A stretch of 64,000 nt of DNA from assembly GCA_035771165.1 (NCBI GenBank), contig JAWNZC010000445.1, forward strand, positions 4,699,501 to 4,763,500, written 5' to 3'. The stretch comes from Paragorgia papillata (lineage: Eukaryota > Cnidaria > Anthozoa > Scleralcyonacea > Coralliidae). This document shows positions 34,832 to 45,699 of this stretch, piece after piece. The position numbers and the translations under genes are program-made. The notes beneath the pieces are model-generated. The model had not been told where the DNA came from. It worked only from the letters and a program-made list of their open reading frames with translations, and made no database searches. How positions within the stretch are numbered: position 1 is the stretch's first letter; each line of letters starts with the position of its first letter.

Positions 34832-35147
34832 TAACCCGTACGACCCTAAGGACGTCTGCGAACAGTGGCTATGTACTGACGGTCAATGCGGCAATAGCGT
34901 ACCGTTGAGCTGCTATTTATAGCACAAAATGCGGACAAACAAACCAAAATTGAATTTTAAATTATTGCAATTGAGCAATTATCTATTGTTCGGACTGCAA
35001 GAATTATGGGTAAAAGCGGACAAACTTAAATAGTGACGTCATCACGACGGAGCGCTATTGTAACTAGTTTTAGAAAGATGTTTTTCCCCCTTTATTAAAA
35101 CTGAAATATCATACTAAATTAAAAAACAAAGCGGTACCAGAAATACC

Positions 35148-35315
35148 GTAAAGTTCCGAAAGTAACGACCCCCCGAAAGTAGCGACCCACCAAAAGTAAC
35201 AGACTAACAGTAAAATTTTGAGGGCTCTTCGGTATACGTAAATCCCGATAATAGCGACCCCCCCGAAGGTAGCGACTCCCCAAATGTAGCGATCCCCGAA
35301 AGTAGCGATCCGGCG
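35148..35315. repeat. AAAGTAGCGACCCCCC repeat block
   Basis: It begins ACCGTAAAGTTCCGAAAGTA and repeats GAAAGTAGCGACCCCCC-like words. A matching piece in the same orientation is at about 37372-37427. The two may be halves of one mariner-like element (compare CCGTAAACC at 25391) separated by later insertions. Confidence 0.6.
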
Positions 35316-35803
35316 ATCCCAATATATATACTATATATATATATATAGGGATAAAATCACGGGCCAGCCTTCGGTATATATATAAGCAACACGAGGAACT
35401 TGTCTAATTAAAACATCTTTATTACAACGTTTCGGGGCACTGCCCCTTCTTCAGGTACAACAATAGACCTCTTGCAGATGACGTCAAAACGGTGCATCTG
35501 GAGGACAACTTCAAAGTTCCGACGTTCAACAGAGCAAATAATGAATGAAAATTCTATAGTTTATGAGCATTTGTCCTCCACCAAGGGAATAACTGCAAGT
35601 GGTCTATATGAGAATCGAGCATGCACTAGATTATACATGTATAAGTTTTGACATACATAAATTAAAATATTTAAATATTATAATAACAAGAAACAATAAA
35701 GTTACTTAAAAAAATCCCGTTGATTGAGTCCTCTAGGAATAAAAGAGTTCAATTTGTATGTCCGCAAAATCCTTCACGTGCAGTCGGGTCATTAACGTTA
35801 GTC

Positions 35804-35980
35804 TAAAGCCTGGTTTCCATATAGCCGTAAGAGCCGGCGGCATGGCTGCGGCAAGAGGCAATGGTCCAATCGCATACAGCTTTTTATTGCTGGCTAATTC
35901 AACACTGTGTATGATTGGACGATCGCCGCTTGCCGCAGGCATGCCGCCGGCTCTTATGGCTATATGGAAACCAGGCTTTA
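35804..35980. mobile_element. Palindromic MITE TAAAGCCTGGTTTCCATATA
   Basis: TAAAGCCTGGTTTCCATATA with its full inverse, and inner inverted AAGAGCCGGCGGCAT / ATGCCGCCGGCTCTTA and GCCGCAAG-like words. The TAA/TTA flanks hint at Harbinger. It is inserted in the Penelope-like element. The mirror-image open frames on both strands are by-products of the palindrome. Confidence 0.8.
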
Positions 35981-35992
35981 TCTATCTGATGG

Positions 35993-36126
35993 GGCTACGT
36001 CCACACGTATACGTTTTCATAGCGTTTTCATATTGTTCTCCGTCCTCAAGGGAATAGAAAACAATGGTCTACTTACCTGAAACAATACGGAAAACGCTAC
36101 GAAAACGTATACGTGTGGACGTAGCC
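35993..36126. mobile_element. Palindromic MITE GGCTACGTCCACACGTATAC
   Basis: GGCTACGTCCACACGTATAC with its perfect inverse at 36107-36126, and inner GAAAACGCTA / TAGCGTTTTC. The ~134-bp unit sits just right of the previous MITE and also interrupts the Penelope-like element. Confidence 0.8.
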
Positions 36127-36661
36127 TGGTCTTCACTGAAAAAAATGAGCATATAGATGCTCACCGGGTATATTCCTCTGGCCTCTTACCATATCTTAAG
36201 ACTGCTCTTATGATTGTTAAACCGCTTGCGAAACGTAGTAATAGTACTACCTACATATTGCTTATTGCACTTTTTACAAGATATTAAATATATAATACCA
36301 GTGATTCTAATATTTAAATATTTTAATTTATGTATGTCAAAACTTATATAATCTAGTGCATGCTCCTCATATTGTTGTACCTGAAGAAGGGGCAGTGCCC
36401 TGAAACGTTGTATTAATAAAGATGTTTTAAAGACAAGTTCCTCGTCCGAAGGCTGGCCCGTGATTTTATCCATATATATATATATATATATATATATAGC
36501 GCCTGAAGATGTCTGGGTTTAAGGGCTCAAAAGTCAAAGAAAAGAGCTACGGGGAAAACTTGAACTGCTTACCCTGACGGCTGATAACACGATCTAGATG
36601 TGGCATGACTGTGAATACAAAGTGAGTTACTTTTCGTCAAAGTTGTAATTCATGTAATCAT

Positions 36662-36967
36662 ATAGTTAATAGAAAATATACATGGTTTGGAAGCTCAACA
36701 AAAGTCATTGTTTTATGTTTTTGTTCAGGTTTATGGAAATTTTTGCACTTTCACGGTTACTGAACATATTGTGTTTTCTGTATAATGAAGCAATCAACCA
36801 ATAGCAACGTTTGGGCTCAATCACTCAATCGTACTGTTTAAATATTAATAAACCTAAAACAAAGGATTTGGCACCTTCATGTACCTTTCAACATGAATCG
36901 TAGCTTGATTGTTAACCGCTTTGAAGTTTGCCATGTTTCCAAACCATGTCTATTTTCTATTAACTAT
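36662..36967. mobile_element. MULE-like MITE, copy 2
   Basis: It is colinear with 4745-5041, sharing ATAGTTAATAGAAAA ends and CATGGTTTGGAAGCTC. The flanks contain ATGTAAT on both sides, a diverged duplication. Copy 2 ends are more complete than copy 1 (TATTTTCTATTAACTAT). Confidence 0.85.
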
Positions 36968-37159
36968 GATGTAATACACACAAATAAATCCGTTGATAGT
37001 AATTTGCGTCTTTTATATAGCATGTACCGGTGTAATGTATTTGTATAAAGTCAGTATTTGTAATAAGTGATATAATAAGCGATATAGTAGTACAGTAGAT
37101 GTGATATAGTAATATGTATATGATAGTATATATGTAATTTGATATTTGTTAATTTTTAG

Positions 37160-37354
<195 letters not shown>

Positions 37355-37439
37355 GATAACGATTTTAGCACCCCTGAAGTAACGGTCGCCCTAAAGTAGT
37401 GACCCCCCGAAAGTAGCGATCCCTAAAGGCTGCTAATTC

Positions 37440-38454
37440 TGAACGACTGGCTTACTCAACTTGTTGACATATTGGTAACAAAAAATAAATTAATTTACTG
37501 ATCATGTACGTCTATTCGAGTCGGGCCACGGGCTGATTTGTGAAAGTGCCAACTAAAGCTTATATATTCTCTATCAATCTTCAATAAAGTCAGTTCAACA
37601 ATCAGATAATATATGAAGTGCTCTTATTAGACGAAAGTAACTACAACTACCAAAACTCAAGGTGAAGGTTGACAAGGTTGTTACATGTGAGGTAATCATA
37701 TAATAATTTGTCACATGTTGCGTGTCGCAAGTGTTTTCTAGTATTTCTGTTTATTTATTTATTTACTTTTTACTAGCTTGCTTACTTAAATAAATGTTTC
37801 ACAGTACTGATTACAATTACATGTACATTACAATGACATGAATTAGTTTTTATTCAGTCAAGACTTTTCATCTGCGCTGAGACCTGATACTCCCAGTGAC
37901 AATGAAAGCGACACTGGTTATATATACATGATGTATATCCCATCGTCCCCTTTCCCCCAGCCCCCAAAAGGGACTGTAGTACAGTCTATGTATATAGAGA
38001 CCCTATTCAACAATCTTTGTATTAAATGGTAACCGCAGCGAAAAACGCGTAAATCTCTTCTGCTTTTTGGCCTATTTTCTGCATTTATTTCTGAAGCGAA
38101 GTTCATCTCTTGAATGTTGGATTTTCATTTATTAGTTCTCGTATATGGCTTATATACTATTCCTAAGACCTACTAGTTGTTTCTTAAATTGTTGTGGACG
38201 GTTTGTTTTATGGTAGGGCGGGCCCCACAGAATACAGCAAACCTGGCGCAAAGGTTAACCAAATTAAAGTAAGACAACAACGAAAGTCAACGATACTTAG
38301 GTATGTGTCTACAAGGAAACGATACATTAGATAACAAAATATTGACGAGCTTCGAGCCAAAGCTTATATAATTAGAATAAATGGACAATACATAGGTAGA
38401 ATCTTTACTTGACCCGAGGTAAATTGCGAAATTATCAGACATATTTACAACTTA
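37440..38454. other. Non-coding stretch
   Basis: No gene is visible. It is AT-rich with short TTTATTTATTTA runs near 37750. Confidence 0.45.
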
Positions 38455-38529
38455 GTCTTATTAGGAACTTGTCAAGTGATAAGAAACCGTTTATAATCAG
38501 ATACTAATGAGATTTCCGCAACTGTTGAG

Positions 38530-38879
38530 CTCCAAGAATTTTCAACAGCTGCTTGCCATCACCTTTGCGACGTCCCAATCTCTCTATAGGCCAATTCAAA
38601 TCCGAATTGTTAAAATACTACCAACATGTAACCGAACTCGTATACGATGTCGAAATTCCACAAACTTTTAAAACCGTCTGTGTAAAATGTCACTCGTGCC
38701 GTCCCCTATCTAGTCTTCTTGTTAAAATGTGCTGTTAGTTTATGTTTTATAGTCTTAGCTTAGAAGTACCTATTTACGCCTTGATGTTGGCCATTAGATT
38801 TCATTTTGTATTATATATAGGGACCCCATAATGGAGCAACAACTCTGTGGGACTTCCCTGCCACTCGTGGCAAAGCTTG

Positions 38880-38930
<51 letters not shown>

Positions 38931-38934
38931 ATAT
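38530..38934 (+). pseudogene. LINE ORF2 C-terminal end and 3' tail
   Basis: Codons to a stop at 38738 read NLSIGQFKSELLKYYQHV, FDV-like spacing, then VCVKCHSCRPLSSLL and CC. The CxxCHxxR ending is a usual C-terminus of one LINE group. The 3' UTR contains GGGACTTCCCTGCCACTCGT and an (AAAT)n tail at 38879-38932. It is 5' truncated. Confidence 0.65.
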
Positions 38935-39185
38935 TAACGCAGATCATGAAAAGAAGAGTAAATAAATATTTATTGTGGGACAACGATTGCATGAGCTACG
39001 ATTGAGCTTAATTTTAACAACAAAATATATCGATTTGGCAAAATAAAAATAGTGGAAAACTTCCTTACAGTACTATGGTTACACTATTAAAGCTTTTGAT
39101 TACAAAATTTGATTAATTTACATATGGATGCTTTTACTCAATCATCGCCCGGAAGGTCTCCCTCCCACCGTCGGGCCAAAAAAAT

Positions 39186-39275
39186 GTGGTCGTATTAACG
39201 GGGTGGTCGTATTAACGGGGTGGTCGTATTAACGGGGTGGTCGTATTAACGGGGTGGTCGTATTAACGGGGTGGT
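39186..39275. repeat. 17-bp tandem repeat GTGGTCGTATTAACGGG
   Basis: About five units lie at 39188-39275, ending TATGATGGGGTTCCACGGTA. Similar words form the subterminal part of mariner-like MITEs, so this may be one truncated end. Confidence 0.75.
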
Positions 39276-39290
39276 CGTATGATGGGGTTC

Positions 39291-39832
39291 CACGGTATTC
39301 CATGATCTCTCACAGTATGACAGTATTAAGCCCTAATCAAACGAGAACGGAAGTCATCGCAAGTTGGCAGTCGCAAATTCCTGTGGCGGTCGTTCGAACA
39401 TCCAAATTAACAAAATAAAGGTTTCATGAGTGTTTTAAACAAGTTTTAACGTTGTCACGGTACATAATATTTTCGGGAAATTATTCAGAGCGGCTGGCTG
39501 AGATAGCGTGACTGGCAACTTGCGATGACTTGCGTTCTCGTTTGATTAGCGCTTAAAATGCAATTTTTTTGTGATCAAGAAACCTCTGATAAATTAAAAC
39601 TCTTTTCCGTCCGCGGGGTCCGTTGCCATTAGTTTTACAATATTTTCAATTTGCCTATACATTGTCTGGTGTATAGGTACAAAATAAATATTGATACAAA
39701 AAATTTGCACTTAACACTTTGAGGCCTGGACCTCTCCCTGTGCTGAATAAAATCGTCTGGCGTTAGGCAGAATAAAATACTAAAGACTCGTCTTCAGGCT
39801 TCAAATACTGTGAGAGATCATGGAATACTGAC
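39291..39832. mobile_element. Nested foldbacks
   Basis: The outer inverted pair is GTATTCCATGATCTCTCACA (about 39294) and TGTGAGAGATCATGGAATAC (about 39810). The inner element at 39326-39556 has ends TTAAGC..TAATCAAACGAG and CTCGTTTGATTAGCGCTTAA and inner CATCGCAAGTTG / CAACTTGCGATG. A piggyBac-like terminus (about 39714-39785) lies between. Confidence 0.7.
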
Positions 39833-39839
39833 TAGATTA

Positions 39840-40915
39840 TTACAACATTTTTCCCGATAGATGGTCTTTTGGTAGTCATTAGTCATCAAGCTCAAGTGGT
39901 CAAAAAATGTTTCTGAGCCCTGCACAGAAAGCGAATTTGCAAACGAACGGACCTTTGGACGGGCAAACGGACGTCTTATATAGTCACCTCACGTCCATCA
40001 GTGTTACATTACGCCAAGCCGCGGAAAACGTACTTGCATGTACATGCATGTATACGTACCATTTGAAAATAAAAATAAGTGCTTAATTAACAAGGTAATT
40101 AGCAATTAAAATTTTTTATATAGTCTTTGAAGTTGTCATGTCTTGTCTTAAACTCTTAAAGTCATTTGCTGGGCACTTATTTTTATTTTCAAATTACGTT
40201 TCTCGCCTGGTATATCCATTGCAGCGGTATACACCATTCATAACTGCATGCACGCATATACAGTCATACAGATACATGATAGAAGATAAGGAACTTTTTT
40301 GGCGATCATCAGGCACTGCATGACTACCCAACAACGGTAATCAAAACATGATTTTGTCTTTCTATCGAGTTATAATTTTGAAGTTTGGGGAAATGAGACA
40401 GTGATAACAGAAACGAGACAGTGGTAACAGAAAGACAAGCGTTGAGAAGTATATACTGGTAAATTTTTGTTCCACAATAAAAACGTTTCAATCCTGGAGA
40501 CCCGATCGAGACCGTGTGTTAACAAGGGGCAGTAATATGAGGCGCCATGTGTAAAAAAATTAATATATAGCGAATTTTAACCTTCACTTTTCCATGGTTT
40601 ACAAATAAGCAAACCATATCATTGTTTCCTTTAAAAAATAAATAATATAAATAACCATTTAAAGTATTGATTGTTTGTAAACAAGCAATTTACTCAAAAT
40701 GCTTATTTGTAAATAATCAAGTAGCATGCAAGGAATGTTTCTATATAAACAATCAAAGTTGCGCAAATACTTATTTATAAACAAGCATTTTTAAATAAGC
40801 ACTTTGCAGTACCAAATTACGAATATGTCTGAGTCATACAACCGATGTACCGCATCTACCCCTCCTGGCCGTTGAAGGCACCAATATTTACTACTCATCC
40901 CTAAAACGAGGCAGA
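39840..40915. other. Non-coding AT-rich stretch
   Basis: No gene is visible. About 40600-40805 has clustered AAATAAGCA / TGCTTATTT words in both orientations, probably an old AT-rich foldback. Confidence 0.45.
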
Positions 40916-40917
40916 AT

Positions 40918-41064
40918 ATCAAACTCTCTTTATTCAGAGTGCGCGTCTGTCGGAAGCGTGGTAACTTAATAGCACTTGGTATAAAGTTAAACATCGAAGA
41001 GTGAATGTCTCATGTTTTCTTGATCCATGATGTTGAACTTTAAAAATCGATAGCAATCAACACG
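40918..41064. repeat. Dispersed repeat matching 1105-1235
   Basis: TCAGAGTGCGCGTCTGTCGG through TTTAAAAATCGATAGCAATC matches the region near the left edge of the window with few differences. The class is unknown. Confidence 0.75.
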
Positions 41065-41359
41065 TATTTACCGTAAACGACAACGCTGTCTGCACTGGCG
41101 TGTATCTCTCAGAACTGATTCAGCAAAACACACAATTCGTGTCGTGTCATGGTAAGAATGGTGTTCATGCACTGTTTATAGATTTTGTAAAGCATTTGAC
41201 CTTATTGAATCATTTTAACGATTAAGCTCGCTGGTTTAAATGACAAGGCTTCTGGCTGTCGATCGGATGGATGCGGAGCCTATTTTTATAGGGAAGGAGG
41301 CTGTCTCAAGGTTCTGCACTTTGTTACTATCGCTTCAATGAGGGTATAGCTAGTAAAGT

Positions 41360-41660
41360 CAAAGGGTATTTCCGTGAGCCGTGAATTGCGTTTTAATTTG
41401 TATGTGAAACGTGAAATAGCTTTTTATTTTCACGTGAAATGTGATTTGCCTAATACTCGTGATCCGTGATTCACGATTATACATTTTGTGAAGCGAGAAT
41501 TCTTGGTTTTCATCTGACGTCACGGCGGCCATATTGGTGCACAAAAATGGTGCACAATCTTTATTCTATGGAATTTAACTCTATCTATTCTTATTCAAAT
41601 ATTTCGTATTGTTTCACCACCCGGCCAACGGGGCCACCGATCATGTGAATAAAACCGATC
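41360..41660. repeat. GTGAA-rich run and a dispersed repeat shared with 58268-58386
   Basis: About 41370-41480 repeats GTGAAACGTGAAAT-like words. About 41525-41660 (CGGCGGCCATATTGGTGCAC ... CGGGGCCACCGATCATGTGA) matches 58268-58386 in inverted orientation. Confidence 0.65.
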
Positions 41661-41883
41661 CATTGATTTTCCCAGAATCTCCTTGTTTTTTCATTGGCAC
41701 TGAAGTGACGCAATAAAACTACAGGGGAACCAATTTAGATCAATTTACCAATTAACCGAGTCGCAATTACGTGCTATTATGGTGTTATCAAACAAACAAA
41801 CATAAATTAGACTTATGGCCATGCTAGAGTACGAGAGCTTTTGAAGCGGACTACCACAATACCTCTAGAAGTAATTATTGAAA

Positions 41884-42066
41884 TTGTTCGTTCGTTCCAT
41901 CGTTCGTTCCGTCGTTCGTTCCGTCGTTCGTTCCGTCGTTCGTTCCGTCGTTCGTTCCGTCGTTCGTTCGTTCGTTTCGTTCGTTCGTTCGTTCGTTCGT
42001 TCGTTCGTTCGTTCCGTTATAATTCGTTCTTTAATCGTTCGTTTGTTTATTTGTTTGTTTGTTTGT
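41884..42066. repeat. TTCG/CCGTCGTTCGTT microsatellite
   Basis: A 12-bp unit CCGTCGTTCGTT gives way to pure GTTC units and then GTTT units. Long open frames rich in Arg/Ser/Phe here are by-products. Confidence 0.9.
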
Positions 42067-42252
42067 TTGTTTACACAATTTTTTTGTGTGTCTGCGCAAT
42101 CAGTACGTATGCGTCATATATAGGTTTAACAATGTATACACCCAAAAAATATATAATCGTTAACAATTAATATTGTTTCATTCTAGATATTACGTTTGTA
42201 ATAATACAGCCACTGATTAAATCTAACGAACAAGAATATCATGAAGTATAAA

Positions 42253-45200
42253 ATGGACAACAATCTTGTTTGGGGGTTAATCATTCTTCTAACGGCATAT
42301 TTTGTGAAAGAGTTACAAGGTAATGCAACTACAGTTGAAAATTTACAATTAGATACTATTATCTCTTATCCTATCACTTAACCCTTTCACGCATGCGGAC
42401 CGCGTGGCTTTCCGAGACGTTTCCCCTTGACGAGTAAAATCGTCTGGCCCCACAATGTTGATTAACCCTTGATGCATGCGCATTGTTGTTGTGAAACAGC
42501 TTTATCTTTTTACTCTGTCTAAACATAGTCAATCGAGATATGGTCTGGAAACTCAGCTAAAGTCTTTGGTCTATCTTTTTGTTCGCCTTTATGCATTTTT
42601 GTGCACGGTGCACGGTCACTGAACACATTGTATTTTAGTATAATGAACGACTATTGTCCAAAGCAACGTTTCAGTTCAATCACTCAACCGTGCTATTTAA
42701 ATATTAATAAACCTAAAACAAAGGATGTGCACCGTGTAAGGTACGGTTCAACATAAAATCCATTCCCAGCTCATTATAGGCGCTTTGAAGTTTGCCGAGT
42801 TTCCAGACCATATCTCGATTGACTATGGTCTAAAGCTGGATTTCCACTAGGTGTAAAATGTCGCGCGCTCGACATTTTTCTTTTGTCTTGTGAGTTTTCA
42901 TGTGGAACGAAGTAGAAAACTATTCAATTTGTACAATAGAAAAGTCGAGCGCGCGACATTTTACACTTAGTGGAAATCCAGCTTTACGCCAGACGATTTT
43001 ATTACTCGTCTCGGAAAGGCATGTATGAAAGGGTTAATAACTCATATGGGTATAATAGCCGTGACTGTAATTGTTAACTATACAATTAATCAGAAACAGT
43101 GCTATCTCGACATTATTTATGAAACCTTTTTTTTTAAAAACAGAGTGAAATCCTTTTTTTTTAAAACAGTTATTCTAAAGAAAAATTAAAAGTTTTATAT
43201 ATTTTTTAAGGTCACTCAGATCAATCACTAGATTGCGGTGTACGTGCCCAAGATAACAAACCATCCAGTCGTCGCACAAAGAGAATAATTGGTGGACAAA
43301 AAGCACGCATTAATTCATGGCCCTGGTTGGTAAACTTCATCGACAAAACAACTTCATTGCAGTATTGTAGTGGTAGCATCATTGATCGTTACTGGATTCT
43401 GACTGCGGCTCATTGTTTTATTTATTATGAATCCAATAAAAGAAAATCTCTACCAGTTTCAAATTATGTCTACCATATTGGTGATTATGAATATAATGTT
43501 ACAGATGTTCATGAATTCACCGTTGAAGCATCTCAGGTATTTGTCCATCCTCACTACAAGATGCCGGACAGCAAACAAGCCGGAGGCAATGACATATCTA
43601 TGATTAAACTAAAACAACCGCTGAATTTTACTGATCAAGTAAGAACGATCTGCCTGCCCAACAAAGATACTAATTTTTCATCTGGGCATGGCTGTTACCT
43701 GATTGGATGGGGAAACATTGTTGACAACATCAGCTATCATCGTTCGCTCACTCTAAAAGAAACTAAATTAGATTTGGTTTCATTGGAAAAATGCAATAGT
43801 AAACAATCTTACCATGGTATGATTCAAAAAAGTTCTTTATGTGCCGGATTTCCAGAAGGAGGGACTGATGGGTGCTATGGGGATAGTGGAGGACCATTGC
43901 AGTGCGCTCGAAATGGAACATGGACAATAGTAGGAATTATGAGCTGGGGGCAAGGTTGCGCGAGACCAAATCTTTATGGTGTTTACAGCAATGTTCAGTA
44001 TTTGCTTCCATTTGTGAAAGCTGTTTTAAAAGGTAAACACGACAACCAATCCGTTCAGATTTGCCATTTTGCGCAAGCGCGTACGGCGTGACAATATGCA
44101 CACTTCAATATCCCAGAATTGTGTTATTTCAGTTGACTTTGTATGATTTCTCTTTAAACGTTTCTCGGCTACACCGCTAAAATTGTTGAAAATAGCATTT
44201 CCCAGACCGAAGAATTGCGAGCCTTCTCATCGAACCCTTTTACCTTTCTCGCTTATTGCCACCCACTATAGTGTGGTAATTGGTTGATTAGTAGTTTGAT
44301 AATCAATAATCAAGAGTCTAATGAAAGAACATGTATGCGATTCTTCACTCCCTCTTCCTAAAATCCTGAGCGCACCCTCGTCAGGCGCGGACTGGCCCAC
44401 CGGGACACCGGGAAATTTCCCAGTGGGCCCCTTGCTCCTGTCCTTGTGTGGGCCCCTGCTTCCGCTTAAACTAAAATAATTTTTTGGTATAAAAATGCTG
44501 TTTTGAGTTTGTAAATCTGAGTAAGTTCCTTGGCTATAGAGATGGCTGCCTGAGTATTGACCCCGACCCTGGAACATTTCAATCCCGAGTAAGTGGGGGC
44601 CCACTATAGCTAATATAATCGCTGGTATGAAAAATGTCTATTAATTGTTATGGCCCCACGCACTCAACGTAGAAATGCATTTTATTATGGTGGGCCCCAA
44701 TCCCGTTCCCAGAGCCCAAAATCCGTTTCACATCGATATTTCATTGGCTGATGAACATGATTACTCTTCTTCCGGATAACAAGAATCCTGACAGTGATGG
44801 CGTGAACGGATTATCCCAGAGCCTCTCTTTTCCCACCCGCTGTGTAAAGGGAACGTGGGCTCTGGGAACGAGATTGGGTGGGCCCCTTCAGTGGCCATTT
44901 CCCGGTAAATATTTTAAGTCCAGTCCGCGCCTGACCCTCGTTATAATATTTACTTTGGCTGAGTTGACACACTGATATTACGCTTTTTTGTTTGTGCAGG
45001 TCCCAACAAAAATCTGGCAGCTTATTATCAACATGAAAGGAAATTCGTCAAAACAAAACTGCTTTACGAGCTGTTTACAGACAAAAGACGCTTCTCTGAT
45101 TTTGATTTGGTTAGAAATCTTCAGCTACGTCCTTGCCAAATAAAGCTTTTGAGTAAAACCACTTTGGACGATCTTAGTTTCGTTGCCGAAAACACAAACT

Positions 45201-45697
45201 TAGTTTCAAATTTAATTACTCTTAAAAATATCTCCGAGACATTTCTAAAACAATACAATAGGTTGACTATCTACGACAAATATAAAATGGCCATAAAAAA
45301 GTTTAATTTTAGTTTTAGTGAACTTACGAAAGTCACTAATTTATCAAAGAATGAACTGTTGAATTTCAAAACGAAAAATATTACTAAAATTCTTGACGAA
45401 GCCAAAAAGACATACTACATAAATAGCCATATTAGCAGATTGCGTAATTTAGCTAAGACATTGATGATTCAAAGTTCTAGCATTTTCCGCGTTGATTATG
45501 CTGGAGTTAAGAAACATTTCGATGAGTACTCTCTGAATGATATTAAGAAGACAGATGATAAAGTTTTAAGAAAAATCTTAGTAGAATCGAACAGAGCATT
45601 TTTTACCAAAAAACTACCAATTCGAAAAATTTCAACTTTTTTTAAAATAAAACTTGAAAGATTGTTGAGAATGACGGTTTGCCGAAGTTTTGAGTAA
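42253..45697 (+). CDS. Secreted trypsin-like serine protease with helical C-terminal extension, copy 2
   Basis: Three exons join in frame: 42253-42319, 43211-44032 and 45000-45697, phase 1 at both junctions, giving 528 residues. An in-frame ATG at 42241 could add MKYK, but it is absent from copy 1. The product has a signal peptide (WGLIILLTAYF), Cys propeptide, activation site R|IIGGQ, catalytic His (TAAHC), Asp (NDISMIKL) and Ser (GCYGDSGGP), and Asp at the specificity pocket, so trypsin-like cleavage after Lys/Arg. The last ~232 residues, encoded by exon 3, are Lys-rich and helical and match no domain I know. They contain related segments (FSDFDLVRNLQLRPCQIKLL and FSFSELTKVTNLSKNELLNF, with weaker ones near EYSLNDIKK and RKISTFFKIK). 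Catalytic chains are usually ~240 residues without such a tail. Compared with copy 1 there is a small insertion before the catalytic Asp (PDSKQAGG). Introns carry several MITEs absent from copy 1. Confidence 0.9.
42525..42826. mobile_element. MULE-like MITE, copy 3, nested
   Basis: It is a diverged relative of 4745-5041, with ends ATAGTCAATCGAGATATGGT and its inverse, and flanks TGTCTAAAC / GGTCTAAAG (7 of 9 matching). It lies inside the piggyBac-like MITE, so it inserted later. Confidence 0.8.
42833..42986. mobile_element. Palindromic MITE AAAGCTGGATTTCCACT, copy 1
   Basis: AAAGCTGGATTTCCACTAGG with its inverse, and inner AAAATGTCGCGCGCTCGACA / GTCGAGCGCGCGACATTTTA. A relative in inverted order lies at 55627-55757. 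TAA/TTA flanks suggest Harbinger. It is nested in the piggyBac-like MITE. Confidence 0.82.
44382..44933. mobile_element. hAT-like MITE in protease copy 2 intron 2
   Basis: The ends are CAGGCGCGGACTGG and CCAGTCCGCGCCTG. The perfect 8-bp duplication ACCCTCGT lies at 44374-44381 and 44934-44941. It is absent at the same place in copy 1. Its start (ACTGGCCCACCGGGACACCG) resembles the MITE at 13354-13971. It contains a nested element at 44699-44877. Confidence 0.93.
44699..44877. mobile_element. MITE with AATCTCGTTCCCAGAGCC ends, nested copy
   Basis: The ends are AATCCCGTTCCCAGAGCC and GGCTCTGGGAACGAGATTGG. The perfect 9-bp duplication GTGGGCCCC lies at 44690-44698 and 44878-44886. The interior shares CACATCGATATTTCATTGGC with the second copy at 47815-48028, in opposite orientation. 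Confidence 0.9.
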
Positions 45698-45699
45698 TA

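Larger units (their letters stand above)
20192..34871. mobile_element. Older MULE-like element split by the 14-kb hAT unit
   Basis: Two halves are recognisable. GCAGACGTTCTTAGGGTCGT at 20203 and its inverse at 34837-34859 match at 22 of 23 bases. Inner segments also pair (GATACATTCCTTTCCC near 20281 with GGGAAAGGAATGTACC near 34642). A 9-bp flank repeats with one mismatch: TATACTGAC at 20183-20191 and TGTACTGAC at 34872-34880. The left half is about 20192-20415 and the right half about 34422-34871. The right half also contains the telomere-like MITE at 34676-34831. Confidence 0.7.
35345..36475 (-). pseudogene. Penelope-like element 3' part with inverted end
   Basis: On the minus strand a GIY-YIG endonuclease start is clear at about 36312-36190 (GIIYLISCKKCNKQYVGST, then FRKRFNNHKSS). 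Two MITEs follow (36126-35993 and 35980-35804). The C-terminal end then reads LNSFIPRGLNQRDFFK and stops at 35702. The 3' region runs to 35345 and contains a CTGAAGA-hairpin-GAAAC motif at about 35454-35428. The same terminal ~130 bp reappears inverted at about 36345-36475, so the copy has a foldback structure flanked by TA repeats. The reverse transcriptase is missing. GIY-YIG plus this 3' motif is specific to Penelope-like retroelements. Confidence 0.8.
42382..43033. mobile_element. piggyBac-like MITE in protease copy 2 intron 1
   Basis: TTAA flanks both sides (42378-42381 and 43034-43037). The ends are CCCTTTCACGCATGC and GCATGTATGAAAGGG, with subterminal AAAATCGTCTGG / CCAGACGATTTT. The equivalent place in copy 1 (near 16028) has a single TTAA and no element. 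Two smaller MITEs are nested in it (42525-42826 and 42833-42986). Confidence 0.93.

Noticed and set aside
35733..36057. Overlapping open frames on both strands
   Set aside because: They cross a near-perfect palindromic MITE, which makes mirror frames.
41841..42170. Arg/Ser/Phe-rich frames
   Set aside because: They come from the TTCG microsatellite.
44595..44975. Open frame with many prolines and glycines in copy 2 intron 2
   Set aside because: It spans nested MITE ends and has no recognisable similarity.
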